Source: Anaeromyces robustus (lineage: Eukaryota; Neocallimastigomycota; Neocallimastigomycetes; Neocallimastigales; Neocallimastigaceae). From it: DNA of 55,000 bases. Shown piece by piece: positions 1 to 11,218 of the stretch. The stretch is from assembly GCA_002104895.1 (NCBI GenBank), contig MCFG01000044.1, positions 1 to 55,000 on the forward strand, in the 5' to 3' direction. Below the pieces are notes generated by a model. The model made no database searches. It had not been told where the DNA came from and worked only from the letters and a program-made list of their open reading frames with translations. How positions within the stretch are numbered: the first letter of the stretch is position 1; every line of letters begins with the position of its first letter. Position numbers and translations under genes: made by a program.

Positions 1-162
1 TAATTGGGCTAGTAGGCTCTGGACTGCTATATATTATTAGTGTATATAGTAACCGTGGCACACGCGTGGCATGACGCCGTTGAAGAGGCAAACTGCACGT
101 CAGACAGTGTGTACTATCAGTTGAATAGTATAAATTATTAATATTTTATATTTATTGATACT
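1..162. other. GC-richer flank left of the retroelement nest
   Basis: This stretch is clearly richer in G and C than most of the window, especially around 40-120, and ends where the first LTR begins at 163. I see no reading frame, tRNA or known motif in it. It does not resemble the reverse-transcriptase sequence on the far side of the adjoining element, so it is not an obvious continuation of that target. It may be the edge of another repeat lying mostly outside the window. Confidence 0.4.
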
Positions 163-877
163 TGTAACGGAACGGTAGTTCCAATATTACAATTGACACC
201 AAAATCTGAAGTAAACACAAACAAAATAAAATTTAAAATAAAAGATACTTATTGCAATATCAGAACACCTTTCCTTTGTTAACCTGAAAGGTCGGTGTCG
301 AGATATATATATTAGTAAGATTTAGTTTTAAGTTTTATTTTATTTTTATTTAAAATATGTTTTATTAGAATTTAGTTTTATTAATTATTAAAAATTAATA
401 ATAACTAATCTTTGTAGTATTTCAAACTACTTATGAATTAATTATTACTAATATATATAAAGTTATAGAAGAATAAAAGCACAAAGAAAAATATTTTAAC
501 TAAAAGTTTTACACCTATTTATACTTTTTGCGGAAAAATAGTTTTAAAAATAAAAGTTCATAAAAAATAATAAAAATTGCTAGAAACTAAGATATTTTGT
601 TATAAAATGAATCTCATAGAAAAATAAAGAAATATTATATAATTTTTTCTTAAAGTTTCTAATTTTATTCCATGTAATTCTATAAAGAAATACAGAAATA
701 AAATACAGAAACAAATACAGAATAAAATACAGAAATTTATAATAAATAAATTTAAAATAAAATTTTTATAAAATTTGGAACAAGGTGTGAGTCGAACCCA
801 GAGTGTTCGCCCAGATGGTCATAGTTACTAACCACTAGACCATGGTTACTATTTTACTAATTGAGAGATTCGTTACA
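163..877 (-). repeat. 3' LTR of element A
   Basis: Long terminal repeat starting TGTAACG and ending CGTTACA, so its ends form a short inverted repeat of the usual TG...CA type. The same sequence recurs at 4682-5384 and, with a partly different outer segment, at 6628-7332 and 11219-11911. On the minus strand it carries a tRNA-like module: A-box-like sequence at 832-842 and B-box-like sequence at 789-799, about 43 nt apart. Confidence 0.88.
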
Positions 878-880
878 TGG

Positions 881-889
881 TCCTCCTTC
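881..889 (-). other. Probable polypurine tract of element A
   Basis: On the minus strand the sequence GAAGGAGGA lies a few bases before the 3' LTR. That is where the plus-strand primer (polypurine tract) of an LTR element is expected. An equivalent tract lies beside the LTRs ending at 6470 and 7332. Read on the plus strand the same block begins TGG and looks like a tRNA primer site, but the Gag orientation argues against that reading. Confidence 0.55.
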
Positions 890-1200
890 AGGATTCGGAT
901 ACCAGACGAATCTTAAAACTAGGCTAAACTATACTAAGAAAATTTTAACTAAATTTTTAACTATACTATATAGGTGTAAAAATAATATAATTTGATATTA
1001 ATAAAAATACATGAATATTAATAAAATACATGAATATTAATAAAGTTTACATGATATTAATAATAATAATAAGCTAAACTAAGCTAAACTAAACTAAGAT
1101 TTAAACTAATAATAATACTAAGTTTGATATTAATAAAAATATTGATAGAATAAGGTTAATAGTTGAGATTCATTATTTAAGTTTTCTTTTTCATTTTGAT

Positions 1201-3125
1201 TTATTTTTTAACAAAGTAACAAGGTAGATTTTCAGGTGGTTTGTCTTCATAAGGGAGATATGCATCAACTTTAAATTCTTTAAATTTGTTGTTTTGTTTT
1301 CTTTTGTATTTAATTGATTTTGAATTATTGATTGCAAAGAATGAGGAGTTGTTAATAATTTCTTTTGAATTTGTTAAGCAAAAATTTTGACATGTAGAAT
1401 ATTTATTTGATTTTGAATAAAAATTTGAATTTGATTTATTTTTATCATTCACACTCTCCTTCGAAAAGATTGGATTATTGGGTTTTGAAAAATTAATATT
1501 TTGAATAGGTTGATTTGAAGAATTTGATTTTGAGCAAGAATTAGGATTGCCAGAGGAAACAGATTGATTACCAGATTTCAGATTATTACAAGAATTATTA
1601 TTAAAAGAATCGTTACTAAGATTAACAGAGTTACAAGGAGAATTACTAGAGTTAACAGGATTACAAGAATTTGTACTAAGATTAACAGGATTATTACAAG
1701 AATTTTTTCTAGGAAGTACACAAGAGTTAGAAACATAAGTTGGTTTATTATTATTTTTCAAAGGTTGTGAATTAATTGATTTTGTACGTTCTGAGTGGAA
1801 CAAGAAGTATTACAGAAAGATTTATTGCCAGAGTGATTATCAAGATTATTATTATTTTTAGAATGAGGTTTACAAGATTTATCAGATTTTGTATTTTGAG
1901 AATTCGTCACGAATGAATTTGGGAGTATTAGACAATTTGAAAGACAGTAATTTGAATTGAAAGTTATTTCTTTAGTTGTAAAATTGATAGTGGGATTGTG
2001 AGTTACGAGCCAATCTATTACAAGAATACCACAATACGAAGGTAGATCCACAATATAGAATTCTGTTTTACAAAGGTGATTTTTATATTTCAACGAGATG
2101 GGATAAGTTTTACCAAAAATTGTTTGATTTCCGGCTACTCCAGAAACGGCAGGAAAAGTGGAATCTGAGTCGAAAGGAATATTGTTTTCTTTAGCAAAGT
2201 GTATATCCATAAGATTTAATTGAGAACCTGAATCGATGAGTAGTTTAGCATTGCAAGAAGAGTTTAAAGTTTGTAGATTGAATTCGGCAACTGGAGCATT
2301 CAAAGATGGATCATCAGAAAGTCTAGGTCTTGATTTTGGTTTGGATCCTGGATTAGAAATAAAAGCATTGCTGGAAGAGGGTTTATTGTCATCTTTATTC
2401 ACTTTATTCTTTAAAGGGCAATTATTAACTTGATGATTTTTTGATCCACAGTAGAAACAAAGATGTTCTTTTCTTCTTCTTTCTTTTTCTTCACGAGTTA
2501 TTGTTTCATTAGATTTATTCGAAGCAAAATGAAAAGAGTTAGTATGACGACCAAAAGAATGATTACTTGAATTATTCGATTTAAAGTATTGATTATGAGT
2601 AGAAAGTCTTAAATCTATACGAGAAGCTATGGTTTGAAGAGAGAATAAGGATTGTGGTCCAGGAAACATTTCTAAGATTCTAGTTGCAATATTGTCGTTT
2701 AATCCTGCGAGAAAAGCATCCATTTTAGCAGCTTCATTCCAAGAAGAGTCATCTGCATATTTATTGAACTCCAGGATATAGCTTCTTACATCTCCTAGAC
2801 GTCTCTGTTTAATGGTTCTGAGCTTTTGGTTTGCTATGAAGGTTGAATCATAATTTCCAAAGGTAGCTTTAAACTTGGATATAAACGCTTCATAGTCATC
2901 TAAACATGGGTCCACATTTTCAATTAAAGTTGCGGCCCAATTCATTGCAGAACCGTAAAGTCTGGAAATGATGTATGCAACCTTAACTGGATCTTCAGAA
3001 AATTTTTCTGGTTGCAACATGAAGACAAGGTTCATTTTTGCAAGGAAGCCTTTAAAGAAACGACGGTCTCCAGCGAATCCATCTTTGTACATAATGTTTA
3101 AATTAAGAAAGTTATCTTCGTTCAT
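1201..3125 (-). pseudogene. Gag-protease region of element A (broken fossil)
   Basis: Retrotransposon structural region nearly identical to the copy at 7640-9574. It holds a Ty3/gypsy Gag domain, a CCHC zinc knuckle (CFYCGSKNHQVNNCP), an aspartic protease with DSGSQLNLMD as the active-site motif, and a long Asn/Ser-rich, low-complexity tail. The copy is broken, with about one break. It ends without any reverse-transcriptase sequence, as in the sister element, so the short coding capacity is a property of the family and not damage to this copy. Confidence 0.85.
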
Positions 3126-4681
3126 TTTTGTTTGATTAATTTATTATTGGTCTCGACTAGGAATTCAAATTGTTTATTAAGGTAAATTTAAATTTTAATT
3201 TCGCTTTTTATGCCTTACAACTCAAAAATAAACCGGCAAAAGCTACTAACTAGAGGTATATACTAGACCTCGAAATAAATATTAAAACTATATAATTAAA
3301 GTCGCTTCACCTTCACGACCAACCTCCAGCCTTCGGTGACTGAAGTTCCTTATTTGCCAGAGCTTACGAAGATATTGAACTTGAACGTCCGATATTGCAG
3401 TGCTTTTTATCACACAACAATTCCTTCCCCCAAGAAAGCGTGCTTTTCACACTACCCACTTTTATCAATACCTAAGTAACTAATTGACTATAGTTTCTTA
3501 ACCTACTAGAAACTAGTTACTTACGCCAAACACTCTGTATATGAGCTCTAAACGCTCCTAGTATATTTTACAAATAATTTACCTTAAGAGTTTAATAGAT
3601 ATTTAATTACACAGAAGTTTACAAAGATGTTTTTCTTTTAATAATTTTTTCTATTTCACACTGCTGTTCTTTCAGTTTATCAACTTACTCGAGCTGAATG
3701 TAGGACTTACGTCTGAGCCTACCAGCGAGGGCCAATGTGAAACTCGAAATTTAATTATAAAAGAAAAAAGACAGTATAAAAATAAGGATCCTCAGAATGA
3801 TTCTCCTTATTAAAAATTTTATTAAGTTTATAAATATATTTTTTTTTTTTTTTTTTTTGACTAGAAAAAATTTTTTTGAAAAATAATTTAATTTATCTAT
3901 TCTATAATTTATTCATTCACTTAATTTTTTATATTAATTTATTTAATTTATTAATATTCATTCACTTAATTTAATTTATTTAATTTTTTAATTTAATTTT
4001 ATTAATTTTCCGAAAATATCACTGGCAAGGTAGTACAAAATCTTTTCCAAATGCTATGGGGTACACTATTTTTATCTTCGGGTAGTACAAGGAAAATTTT
4101 TCAAAATGTTACACAAGGAAAAATTTTTTAACTATTCTAGGGTGGTACAAAATTTTCTATAACTAAGGTTTCTAAGTAGTTCAAAGGCAATTCAAAGTAA
4201 AGTAGCTAAAACTAAGGAGAGAAACTAGGCGGTAGTTCTAAGAACTTGGTTAAACTAAGGACGGGTGGAATCTGGGTGCTTTATTTTTTTACTTTATCAA
4301 GAAAAATTTTTATTCGAGAAGGATACTTGATAGGATGGATACTAGAATTATTCAAGAAAAGTAGACAAAGGGTAAACAAGAAGTAGACAAGACTAAGACA
4401 AGACTAAAAACTAAGGATTATACAAGGTAGATAACTAGGAATCAAAGACTAAGGTAGAAGTATCCAAAAAACTAAGGCTAAAAGATTATTGCTAGAAAAG
4501 GTAGTATCCAGAAATTAGGAAAAAGTAGTATTCTAAGACTAGACTAAAAGAAGTAGTATCCAAAGGTAGTTCTAAAAGGCGGTAGAATCCAATAAAAGGT
4601 AGAAACTAAAAATTGGTAGCAGATTCCAAAATTTTCGACACTAAGGTTCCAGGCGGTGTTTCTTTTGTTGGGTGCTTTTAT
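3126..4681 (-). other. Leader region of element A
   Basis: About 1.55 kb of noncoding sequence between the 5' LTR and Gag. It has three parts that recur in element B: a GC-richer block at about 3300-3740, a T-rich and TTAA-rich stretch at about 3830-4010, and a region at about 4020-4680 full of short degenerate repeats around the words GGTAGTA and TATCCA. No canonical TGG-type tRNA primer site lies directly beside the 5' LTR. Confidence 0.6.
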
Positions 4682-5384
4682 TGTAACGGAACGGTAGTTC
4701 CAATATTACAATTGACACCAAAATCTGAAGTAAACACAAACAAAATAAAATTTAAAATAAAAGATACTTATTGCAATATCAGAACACCTTTCCTTTGTTA
4801 ACCTGAAAGGTCGGTGTCGAGATATATATATTAGTAAGATTTAGTTTTAAGTTTTATTTTATTTTTATTTAAAATATGTTTTATTAGAATTTAGTTTTAT
4901 TAATTATTAAAAATTAATAATAACTAATCTTTGTAGTATTTCAAACTACTTATGAATTAATTATTACTAATATATATAAAGTTATAGAAGAATAAAAGCA
5001 CAAAGAAAAATATTTTAACTAAAGATTTTACACCTATTTATACTTTTTGTGGAAAAATAGTTTTAAAAATAAAAGTTCATAAAAATAATAAAAAATTGCT
5101 AGAAACAAAGATATTTTGATATAAAATGAATCTCATAGAAAAATAAAGAAATATTATATAATTTTTTCTTAAAGTTTCTAATTTTATTCCATGTAATTCT
5201 ATAAAGAAATACAGAAATAAAATACAGAAACAAATACAGAATAAAATACAGAAATTTATAATAAATAAATTTAAAATAAAATTTTTATAAAATTTGGAAC
5301 AAGGTGTGAGTCGAACCCAGAGTGGTCATAGTTACTAACCACTAGACCATGGTTACTATTTTACTAATTGAGAGATTCGTTACA
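4682..5384 (-). repeat. 5' LTR of element A
   Basis: Direct repeat of the LTR at 163-877, with the same TGTAACG and CGTTACA ends. It pairs with that LTR because both share the same outer segment, which differs from that of the element B LTRs. The B-box-like motif lies at 5308-5318 and the A-box-like motif at 5339-5349, but the module is shorter here than in the other copies. Confidence 0.88.
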
Positions 5385-5868
5385 TTATCTAATAATGTTT
5401 TTAATATTGTTCTAACATGTTCAGTATGTTCTTCTAATGTTTTTGAATAAATTAATATATCATCTAAATATAAAATAACAAATTTTTCTAAATATGGGCG
5501 TAAAACGGAATTTATAAATGATTGAAAAGTAGCAGGAGCATTAGTTAATCCAAATGGCATTACAAGATATTCGTAATGTTCATATTTTGTGCGAAAAGCT
5601 GTTTTATATTCATCACCTTCTCTTATGCGAATTAAATTATAAGCAGAACGAAGATCTAGCTTAGTAAAATAATTTGCACCTTTTACTCTTTCAATAATAT
5701 CTGTTATTAAAGGTAATGGATATGAATTTCTTACTGTAACAGCATTAAGTTTTTTATAATCAATACAAAGACGCAAAGTACCATCTTTTTTCTTTTGGAA
5801 TAAAACTGGGTATCCAGCAGGTGATTCAGAATGTCTAATAAAACCCTTTTTTAAGTTTTCTTTTATGT
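5385..5868 (-). pseudogene. Ty3/gypsy reverse transcriptase fragment
   Basis: Minus-strand reading frame with hallmark Ty3/gypsy reverse-transcriptase blocks in order: [49 protein letters not shown] and the catalytic [13 protein letters not shown]. It is a fossil fragment: one side is cut by the 5' LTR of element A and the other by the LTR at 5869. Only the finger and palm part is left, with no RNase H or integrase. It marks an older, probably autonomous element that later copies landed in. Confidence 0.9.
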
Positions 5869-6627
5869 TGTAATGATAGAGTGGAGTTTATTAGCAACAG
5901 GCCCGCAAGCTTGAGTAACTCGAAATAATGGACAACACGAAAGATCTAAGAAAGATAAAAGACACAGTTAATTAAAAATATGTTTTATAATAAAATGTTT
6001 TATTAATTTTTTATTAAATTTAAAATATAATAATTTATTAATTAGTTAGTGTAATATTTCGAATTACTTATTTAACTAGTTAATAAAAACGCGAAGAAAA
6101 AATATTTCTTTTGTCGAAATTTTACACGTATTTATACTTTTTACGGAAAAATAGTTTTCGTTTGTAAAAAGTATTAAAAGTTCTAGAAACTTAGATTTTT
6201 TGATTTAAAATGAATCTCGGATAAATAAAATTTAAAATAAAAAGAAAAACTAGAATCTTTTAGAATTTAATCGATAAGATTTTATCGATTAAATTCGAGT
6301 AATTTCTACAACAAGGAAAAGTGTAGAAAATTTTGATAATAAATTTTTAAAATAAAATTTTTTCAAAATTGGAAAGAGTGAGAGTCGAACCCGAGAGGTT
6401 CGGCCTGATGGTTCTAGTGTCTGACCACTAGACCATGGTTACTATTTTACTAATTCTGAGTTTCGTTACATGGTCCTCCTCTAGGATTCGGATACCAGAC
6501 GAATCTCAAAATTAGGCTAAATTATACCATAAAAATTTATTAATATTTATAAATTATTTTTGTGTAAAATTTCGAATTTATATAATGATAAAAATTTTGA
6601 TAATAATAATAAAGAATTACATGATAT
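5869..6627 (-). mobile_element. Diverged relative: LTR with a short internal stub
   Basis: An LTR of about 600 bp (5869-6470, ends TGTAATG and CGTTACA) from a related but clearly diverged family, followed by about 157 bp of internal sequence that resembles the 3' noncoding part of element A. The stub is cut off at 6628 by the LTR of element B. The opposite LTR was not found in the window. The boundary at 5869 is set from the TG start and is approximate. Confidence 0.65.
6378..6445 (-). promoter_or_regulatory. tRNA-like module in the diverged LTR
   Basis: On the minus strand a TGGTCTAGTGG motif (6425-6435) matches the tRNA A-box consensus. A GGGTTCGACTC motif (6382-6392) matches the B-box consensus about 43 nt downstream. 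Both are kept in this LTR even though the sequence around them differs from that of the other LTR family. The cloverleaf is imperfect: I could not form good anticodon and acceptor stems, so it is a tRNA-derived or tRNA-like promoter and not a functional tRNA gene. Whether RNA polymerase III uses it is inference. Confidence 0.5.
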
Positions 6628-7332
6628 TGTAACGGAACGGTAGTTCCAATATTACAATTGACACCAATATTGAAAACGTACACGAAAAGAAAATAAAATA
6701 AAAGAAAGTTAATTATACTTTGTAATATCGGAACACCTTTCCTTTGTTAACCCGGAAGGTCGGCGTCGATATATATTAGTATAATTTTAATTTATTTTTT
6801 ATTTAAAATTTGTTTTATTAGAATATAGTTTTATTAATTATTAAAAATTAATAATAACTAATCTTTGTAGTATTTCAAACTACTTATGAATTAATTATTA
6901 CTAATATATATAAAGTTATAAAAGAATAAAAGCACAAAGAAAAATATTTTAACTAAAAGTTTTACACCTATTTATACTTTTTGCGGAAACATAGTTTTTT
7001 AAAAATAAAAGTTCATAAAAATAATAAAAAATTGCTAGAAACTAAGATATTTTGATATAAAATGAATCTCATAGAAAAATAAAGAAATATTATATAATTT
7101 TTTCTTAAAGTTTCTAATTTTATTCCATTTAATTCTATAAAGAAATACAGAAATAAAATACAGAAACAAATACAGAATAAAATACAGAAATTTATAATAA
7201 ATAAATTTAAAATAAAATTTTTATAAAATTTGGAACAAGGTGTGAGTCGAACCCAGAGTGTTCGCCCAGATGGTCATAGTTACTAACCACTAGACCATGG
7301 TTACTATTTTACTAATTGAGGGATTCGTTACA
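6628..7332 (-). repeat. 3' LTR of element B
   Basis: LTR with the TGTAACG and CGTTACA ends. Its first ~90 bp match the LTR at 11219-11911 and differ from the element A LTRs, which pairs these two. A-box-like motif at 7287-7297 and B-box-like motif at 7244-7254 on the minus strand. Confidence 0.88.
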
Positions 7333-7639
7333 TGGTCCTCCTTCAGGATTCGGATACCAGACGAATCTTAAAACTAGGCTAAACTATACTAAGAAAATTT
7401 TAACTAAATTTTAACTATACTATATAGGTGTAAAAATAATATAATTTGATATTAATAAAAATACATGAATATTAATAAAATACATGAATATTAATAAAGT
7501 TTACATGATATTAATAATAATAATAAGCTAAACTAAGCTAAACTAAACTAAGATTTAAACTAATAATAATACTAAGTTTGATAAAAATATTGATAAAATA
7601 GGTTTAATAGTTGAGATTCATTATTTAAGTTTTTCTTTT

Positions 7640-9574
7640 TCATTTTGATTTGTTTTTAACAAAATAACAGGGTAAATTTTCAGGTGGTTTATCTTCATAA
7701 GGGAGGTATGCATCAACTTTAAATTCTTTAAATTTGTTGTTTTGTTTTCTTTTGTATTTAATTGATTTTGAATTACAGATTGCAAAGTATGAAGAGTTGT
7801 TAATAATTTCTTTTGAATTTGCTAAGAAAAAATTTTGACATGTAGAATATTTATTTGATTTTGAATAAAAATTTGAATTTGATTTGTTCTTATCATTCAC
7901 ACTCTCCTTCGAAAAGATTGGATTATTGGGTTTTGAAAAATTAATATTTTGAATAGGTTGATTTGAAGAATTTGATTTTGAGCAAGAATTAGGATTGCCA
8001 GAGGAAACAGATTGATTACCAGATTTCAGATTATTACAAGAATTATTATTAAAAGAATCGTTACTAAGATTAACAGAATTACAAGGAGAATTACTAGAGT
8101 TAACAGGATTACAAGAATTTGTACTAAGATTAATAGGATTATTACAAGAATTTTTTCTAGGAAGTACACAAGAGTTAGAAACATAAGTTGGTTTATTATT
8201 ATTTTTCAAAGGTTGTGAATTAATTGATTTTGTACGTTCTGAGTGGAAACAAGAAGTATTACAAGAAGGTTTATTGCCAGAGTGATTATCAAGATTATTA
8301 TTATTTTTAGAATGAGGTTTACAAGATTTATCAGATTTTGTATTTTGAGAATTCGTCACGAATGAATTTGGGAGTATTAAACAATTTGAAAGACAGTAAT
8401 TTGAATTGAAAGTTATTTCTTTAGTTGTAAAATTGATAGTGGGATTGTGAGTTACGAGCCAATCTATTCCAAGAATACCACAATACGAAGGTAGATCCAC
8501 AATATAAAATTCTGTTTTACAAAGGTGATTTTTATATTTCAATGAGATGGGATAAGTTTTACCAAAAATTGTTTGATTTCCGGCTACTCCAGAAACGGCA
8601 GGAAAAGTAGAATCAGAATCAAAAGGAATATTGTTTTCTTTAGCAAAGTGTATATCCATAAGATTTAATTGAGAACCTGAATCGATGAGTAGTTTAGCAT
8701 TGCAAGAAGAGTTTAAAGTTTGTAGATTGAATTCGGCAACTGGAGCATTCAAAGATGGATCATCAGAAAGTCTAGGTCTTGATTTTGGTTTGGATTCTGG
8801 ATTAGAAATAAAAGCATTGCTGGAAGAGGGTTTATTATCATCTTCATTCACTTTATTCTTTAAAGGGCAATTATTAACTTGATGGTTTTTTGATCCACAG
8901 TAGAAACAAAGATGTTCTTTTCTTCTTCTTTCTTTTTCTTCACGAGTTATTGTTTCATTAGATTTATTCGAAGCAAATTGAAAAGAGTTAGTATGACGAC
9001 CAAAAGAATGATTACTTGAATTATTTGATTTAAAATATTGATTATGCGTAGAAAGTCTTAAATCTATACGAGAAGCTATGGTTTGAAGAGAGAATAAGGA
9101 TTGTGGTCCAGGAAACATTTCTAAGATTCTAGTTGCAATATTGTCGTTTAATCCTGCGAGAAAAGCATCCATTTTAGCAGCTTCATTCCAAGAAGAGTCA
9201 TCTGCGTATTTATTGAACTCCAGGATGTAGCTTCTTACATCTCCAAGACGTCTCTGTTTAATGGTTCTGAGCTTTTGGTTTGCTATGAAGGTTGAATCAT
9301 AATTTCCAAAGGTAGCTTTAAACTTGGATATAAACGCTTCATAGTCATCTAAACATGGGTCCACATTTTCAATTAAAGTTGCGGCCCAATTCATAGCAGA
9401 ACCGTAAAGTCTGGAAATGATGTATGCAACCTTAACTGGATCTTCAGAAAATTTTTCTGGTTGCAACATGAAGACAAGGTTCATTTTTGCAAGGAAGCCT
9501 TTAAAGAAACGACGGTCTCCAGCGAATCCATCTTTGTACATAACGTTTAAATTAAGAAAGTTATCTTCGTTCAT
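7640..9574 (-). CDS. Retrotransposon Gag-protease polyprotein of element B
   Basis: A 644-residue frame that looks whole. Residues ~20-150 match the Ty3/gypsy Gag family (helical, with the run YIISRLYGSAMNWA and the block LRTIKQRRLGDVRSYI). Residues ~222-236 are a CCHC zinc knuckle (CFYCGSKNHQVNNCP). Residues ~295-390 are a retropepsin-like aspartic protease with active site DSGSQLN and the later ILGIDWL motif typical of gypsy proteases. From about 400 on the protein is Asn/Ser-rich and low in complexity. The start at 9574 is shared with the sister copy. It would form the particle shell in the cytoplasm. No pol frame follows. Confidence 0.88.
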   Translation of the reverse strand: MNEDNFLNLNVMYKDGFAGDRRFFKGFLAKMNLVFMLQPEKFSEDPVKVAYIISRLYGSAMNWAATLIENVDPCLDDYEAFISKFKATFGNYDSTFIANQKLRTIKQRRLGDVRSYILEFNKYADDSSWNEAAKMDAFLAGLNDNIATRILEMFPGPQSLFSLQTIASRIDLRLSTHNQYFKSNNSSNHSFGRHTNSFQFASNKSNETITREEKERRRKEHLCFYCGSKNHQVNNCPLKNKVNEDDNKPSSSNAFISNPESKPKSRPRLSDDPSLNAPVAEFNLQTLNSSCNAKLLIDSGSQLNLMDIHFAKENNIPFDSDSTFPAVSGVAGNQTIFGKTYPISLKYKNHLCKTEFYIVDLPSYCGILGIDWLVTHNPTINFTTKEITFNSNYCLSNCLILPNSFVTNSQNTKSDKSCKPHSKNNNNLDNHSGNKPSCNTSCFHSERTKSINSQPLKNNNKPTYVSNSCVLPRKNSCNNPINLSTNSCNPVNSSNSPCNSVNLSNDSFNNNSCNNLKSGNQSVSSGNPNSCSKSNSSNQPIQNINFSKPNNPIFSKESVNDKNKSNSNFYSKSNKYSTCQNFFLANSKEIINNSSYFAICNSKSIKYKRKQNNKFKEFKVDAYLPYEDKPPENLPCYFVKNKSK

Positions 9575-11218
9575 TTTTGTTTGATTAATTTATTATTGGT
9601 CTCGACTAGGAATTCAAATTGTTTATTAAGGTAAATTTAAATTTTAATTTCGCTTTTTATGCCTTACAACTCAAAAATAAACCGGCAAAAGCTACTAACT
9701 AGAGGTATATACTAGACCTCGAAATAAATATTAAAACTATATAATTAAAGTCGCTTCACCTTCACGACCAACCTCCAGCCTTCGGTGACTGAAGTTCCTT
9801 ATTTGCCAGAGCTTACGAAGATATTGAACTTGAACGTCCGATATTGCAGTGCTTTTTATCACACAACAATTCCTTCCCCCAAGAAAGCGTGCTTTTCACA
9901 CTACCCACTTTTATCAATACCTAAGTAACTAATTGACTATAGTTTCTTAACCTACTAGAAACTAGTTACTTACGCCAAACACTCTGTATATGAGCTCTAA
10001 ACGCTCCTAGTATATTTTACAAATAATTTACCTTAAAAATTAAATAAATATTTGATTACACAGAAGTTTACAAAGATGTTTTTTCTATTAATAATTTTTT
10101 CTATTTCACACTGCTGTTCTTTCAGTTTATCAACTTACTCGAGCTGAATGTAGGACTTACGTCTGAGCCTACCAGCGAGGGCCAATGTGAAACTCGAAAT
10201 TTAATTATAAAAAGAAAAGAAAGACAATATAAAATAAGGATCCTCAGAATGATTCTCCTTATTAAAAATTTTATTAAATTTATAAAAATTTTTTTTTTTT
10301 TTTTTTTTTTAAACTATATAACAAAAATAATTTTTTTTTTTTTAAACTATATAACAAAAAATAAAATTTTTTTTTTTTTTTTTTTTTTTTGACTAGAAAA
10401 AATTTTTTGAAAAATAATTTAATTTATCTATTCTATAATTTATTCATTCACTTAATTTTTTATATTAATTTATTTAATTTATTAATATTCATTCACTTAA
10501 TTTAATTTATTTAATTTTTTTAATTTAATTTTATTAATTTTCCGAAAATATTACTGGCAAGGTAGTACAAAATCTTTTTCAAATGCTATGGGGTACACTA
10601 TTTTTATCTTTGGGTAGTACAAGGAAATTTTTCAAAATGTTACACAAGGAAAATTTTTTAACTATTTTAGGGTGGTACAAAATTTCCTATAACTAAGGTT
10701 TCTAAGTAATTCAAAGGTAATCCAAGTAGAGTAGCTAAGACTAAGGAGAGAAACTAGGCGGTAGTTCTAAGAACTTGGTTAAACTAAGGACGGGTGGAAT
10801 CTGGGTGCTTTATTTTTTTACTTTATCAAGAAAAATTTTTATTCGAGAAGGATACTTGATAGGATGGATACTAGAATTATTCAAGAAAAGTAGACAAAGG
10901 GTAAACAAGAAGTAGACAAGACTAAGACAAGACTAAAAACTAGGAATTATTCAAGGTAGATAACTAGGAATCAGAGACTAAGGTAGAAGTATCCAAAAGC
11001 TAAGACTAAAAGATTATTGCTAGAAAAGGTAGTATCCAGAAACTAGGAAAAGTAGTATTCTAAGATTAGACTAAAAGAAGTAGTATCCAAAGGTAGTTCT
11101 AAAAGGCGGTAGAATCCAATAAAAGGTAGAAACTAAAAATTGGTAGCAGATTCCAAAATTTTCGACACTAAGGTTCCAGGCGGTGTTTCTTTTGTTGGGT
11201 GCTTTTATTGTAACGGAA
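9575..11218 (-). other. Leader region of element B
   Basis: Noncoding leader matching that of element A block by block: GC-richer segment (~9750-10190), T-rich stretch (here longer, with a duplicated unit containing AACTATATAACA around 10300-10390), and the degenerate GGTAG/TATCCA repeat region (~10560-11200). High conservation of the GC-richer block between copies fits a packaging or translation role, but that is inference. Confidence 0.6.

Larger units (their letters stand above)
163..5384 (-). mobile_element. Ty3/gypsy-type LTR retrotransposon fossil A (Gag-protease only)
   Basis: Complete outline of an LTR element read on the minus strand: 5' LTR at 4682-5384, leader of about 1.5 kb, Gag-protease region at 1201-3125, about 320 bp of 3' noncoding sequence, a purine-rich tract and the 3' LTR at 163-877. 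No reverse transcriptase, RNase H or integrase is present between the LTRs, so it is non-autonomous. The coding region is broken (about one break). The two LTRs look alike over nearly their full length, suggesting a geologically recent insertion. The 5-bp flanks at the two outer ends do not match, so no target-site duplication is evident. The right end lies inside reverse-transcriptase sequence of another element. Confidence 0.85.

Noticed and set aside
780-850. A functional tRNA gene in the LTR
   Set aside because: The A and B boxes are good but acceptor and anticodon stems do not pair properly, so it is called a tRNA-like module only.
878-905. tRNA primer site on the plus strand
   Set aside because: Gag is on the minus strand, which makes this the 3' LTR side, where a polypurine tract is expected.
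1564-1770. Plus-strand frames opposite the Gag regions (also at 2236, 8012 and 8685)
   Set aside because: They are shadows of the minus-strand Gag-protease frame, which has clear domains.
4613-4801. Plus-strand frame across the 5' LTR boundary of element A
   Set aside because: It lies in LTR and leader sequence and shows no protein feature.
158-5389. Target-site duplication for element A
   Set aside because: The 5-bp flanks (ATACT on the left, TTATC on the right) do not match.
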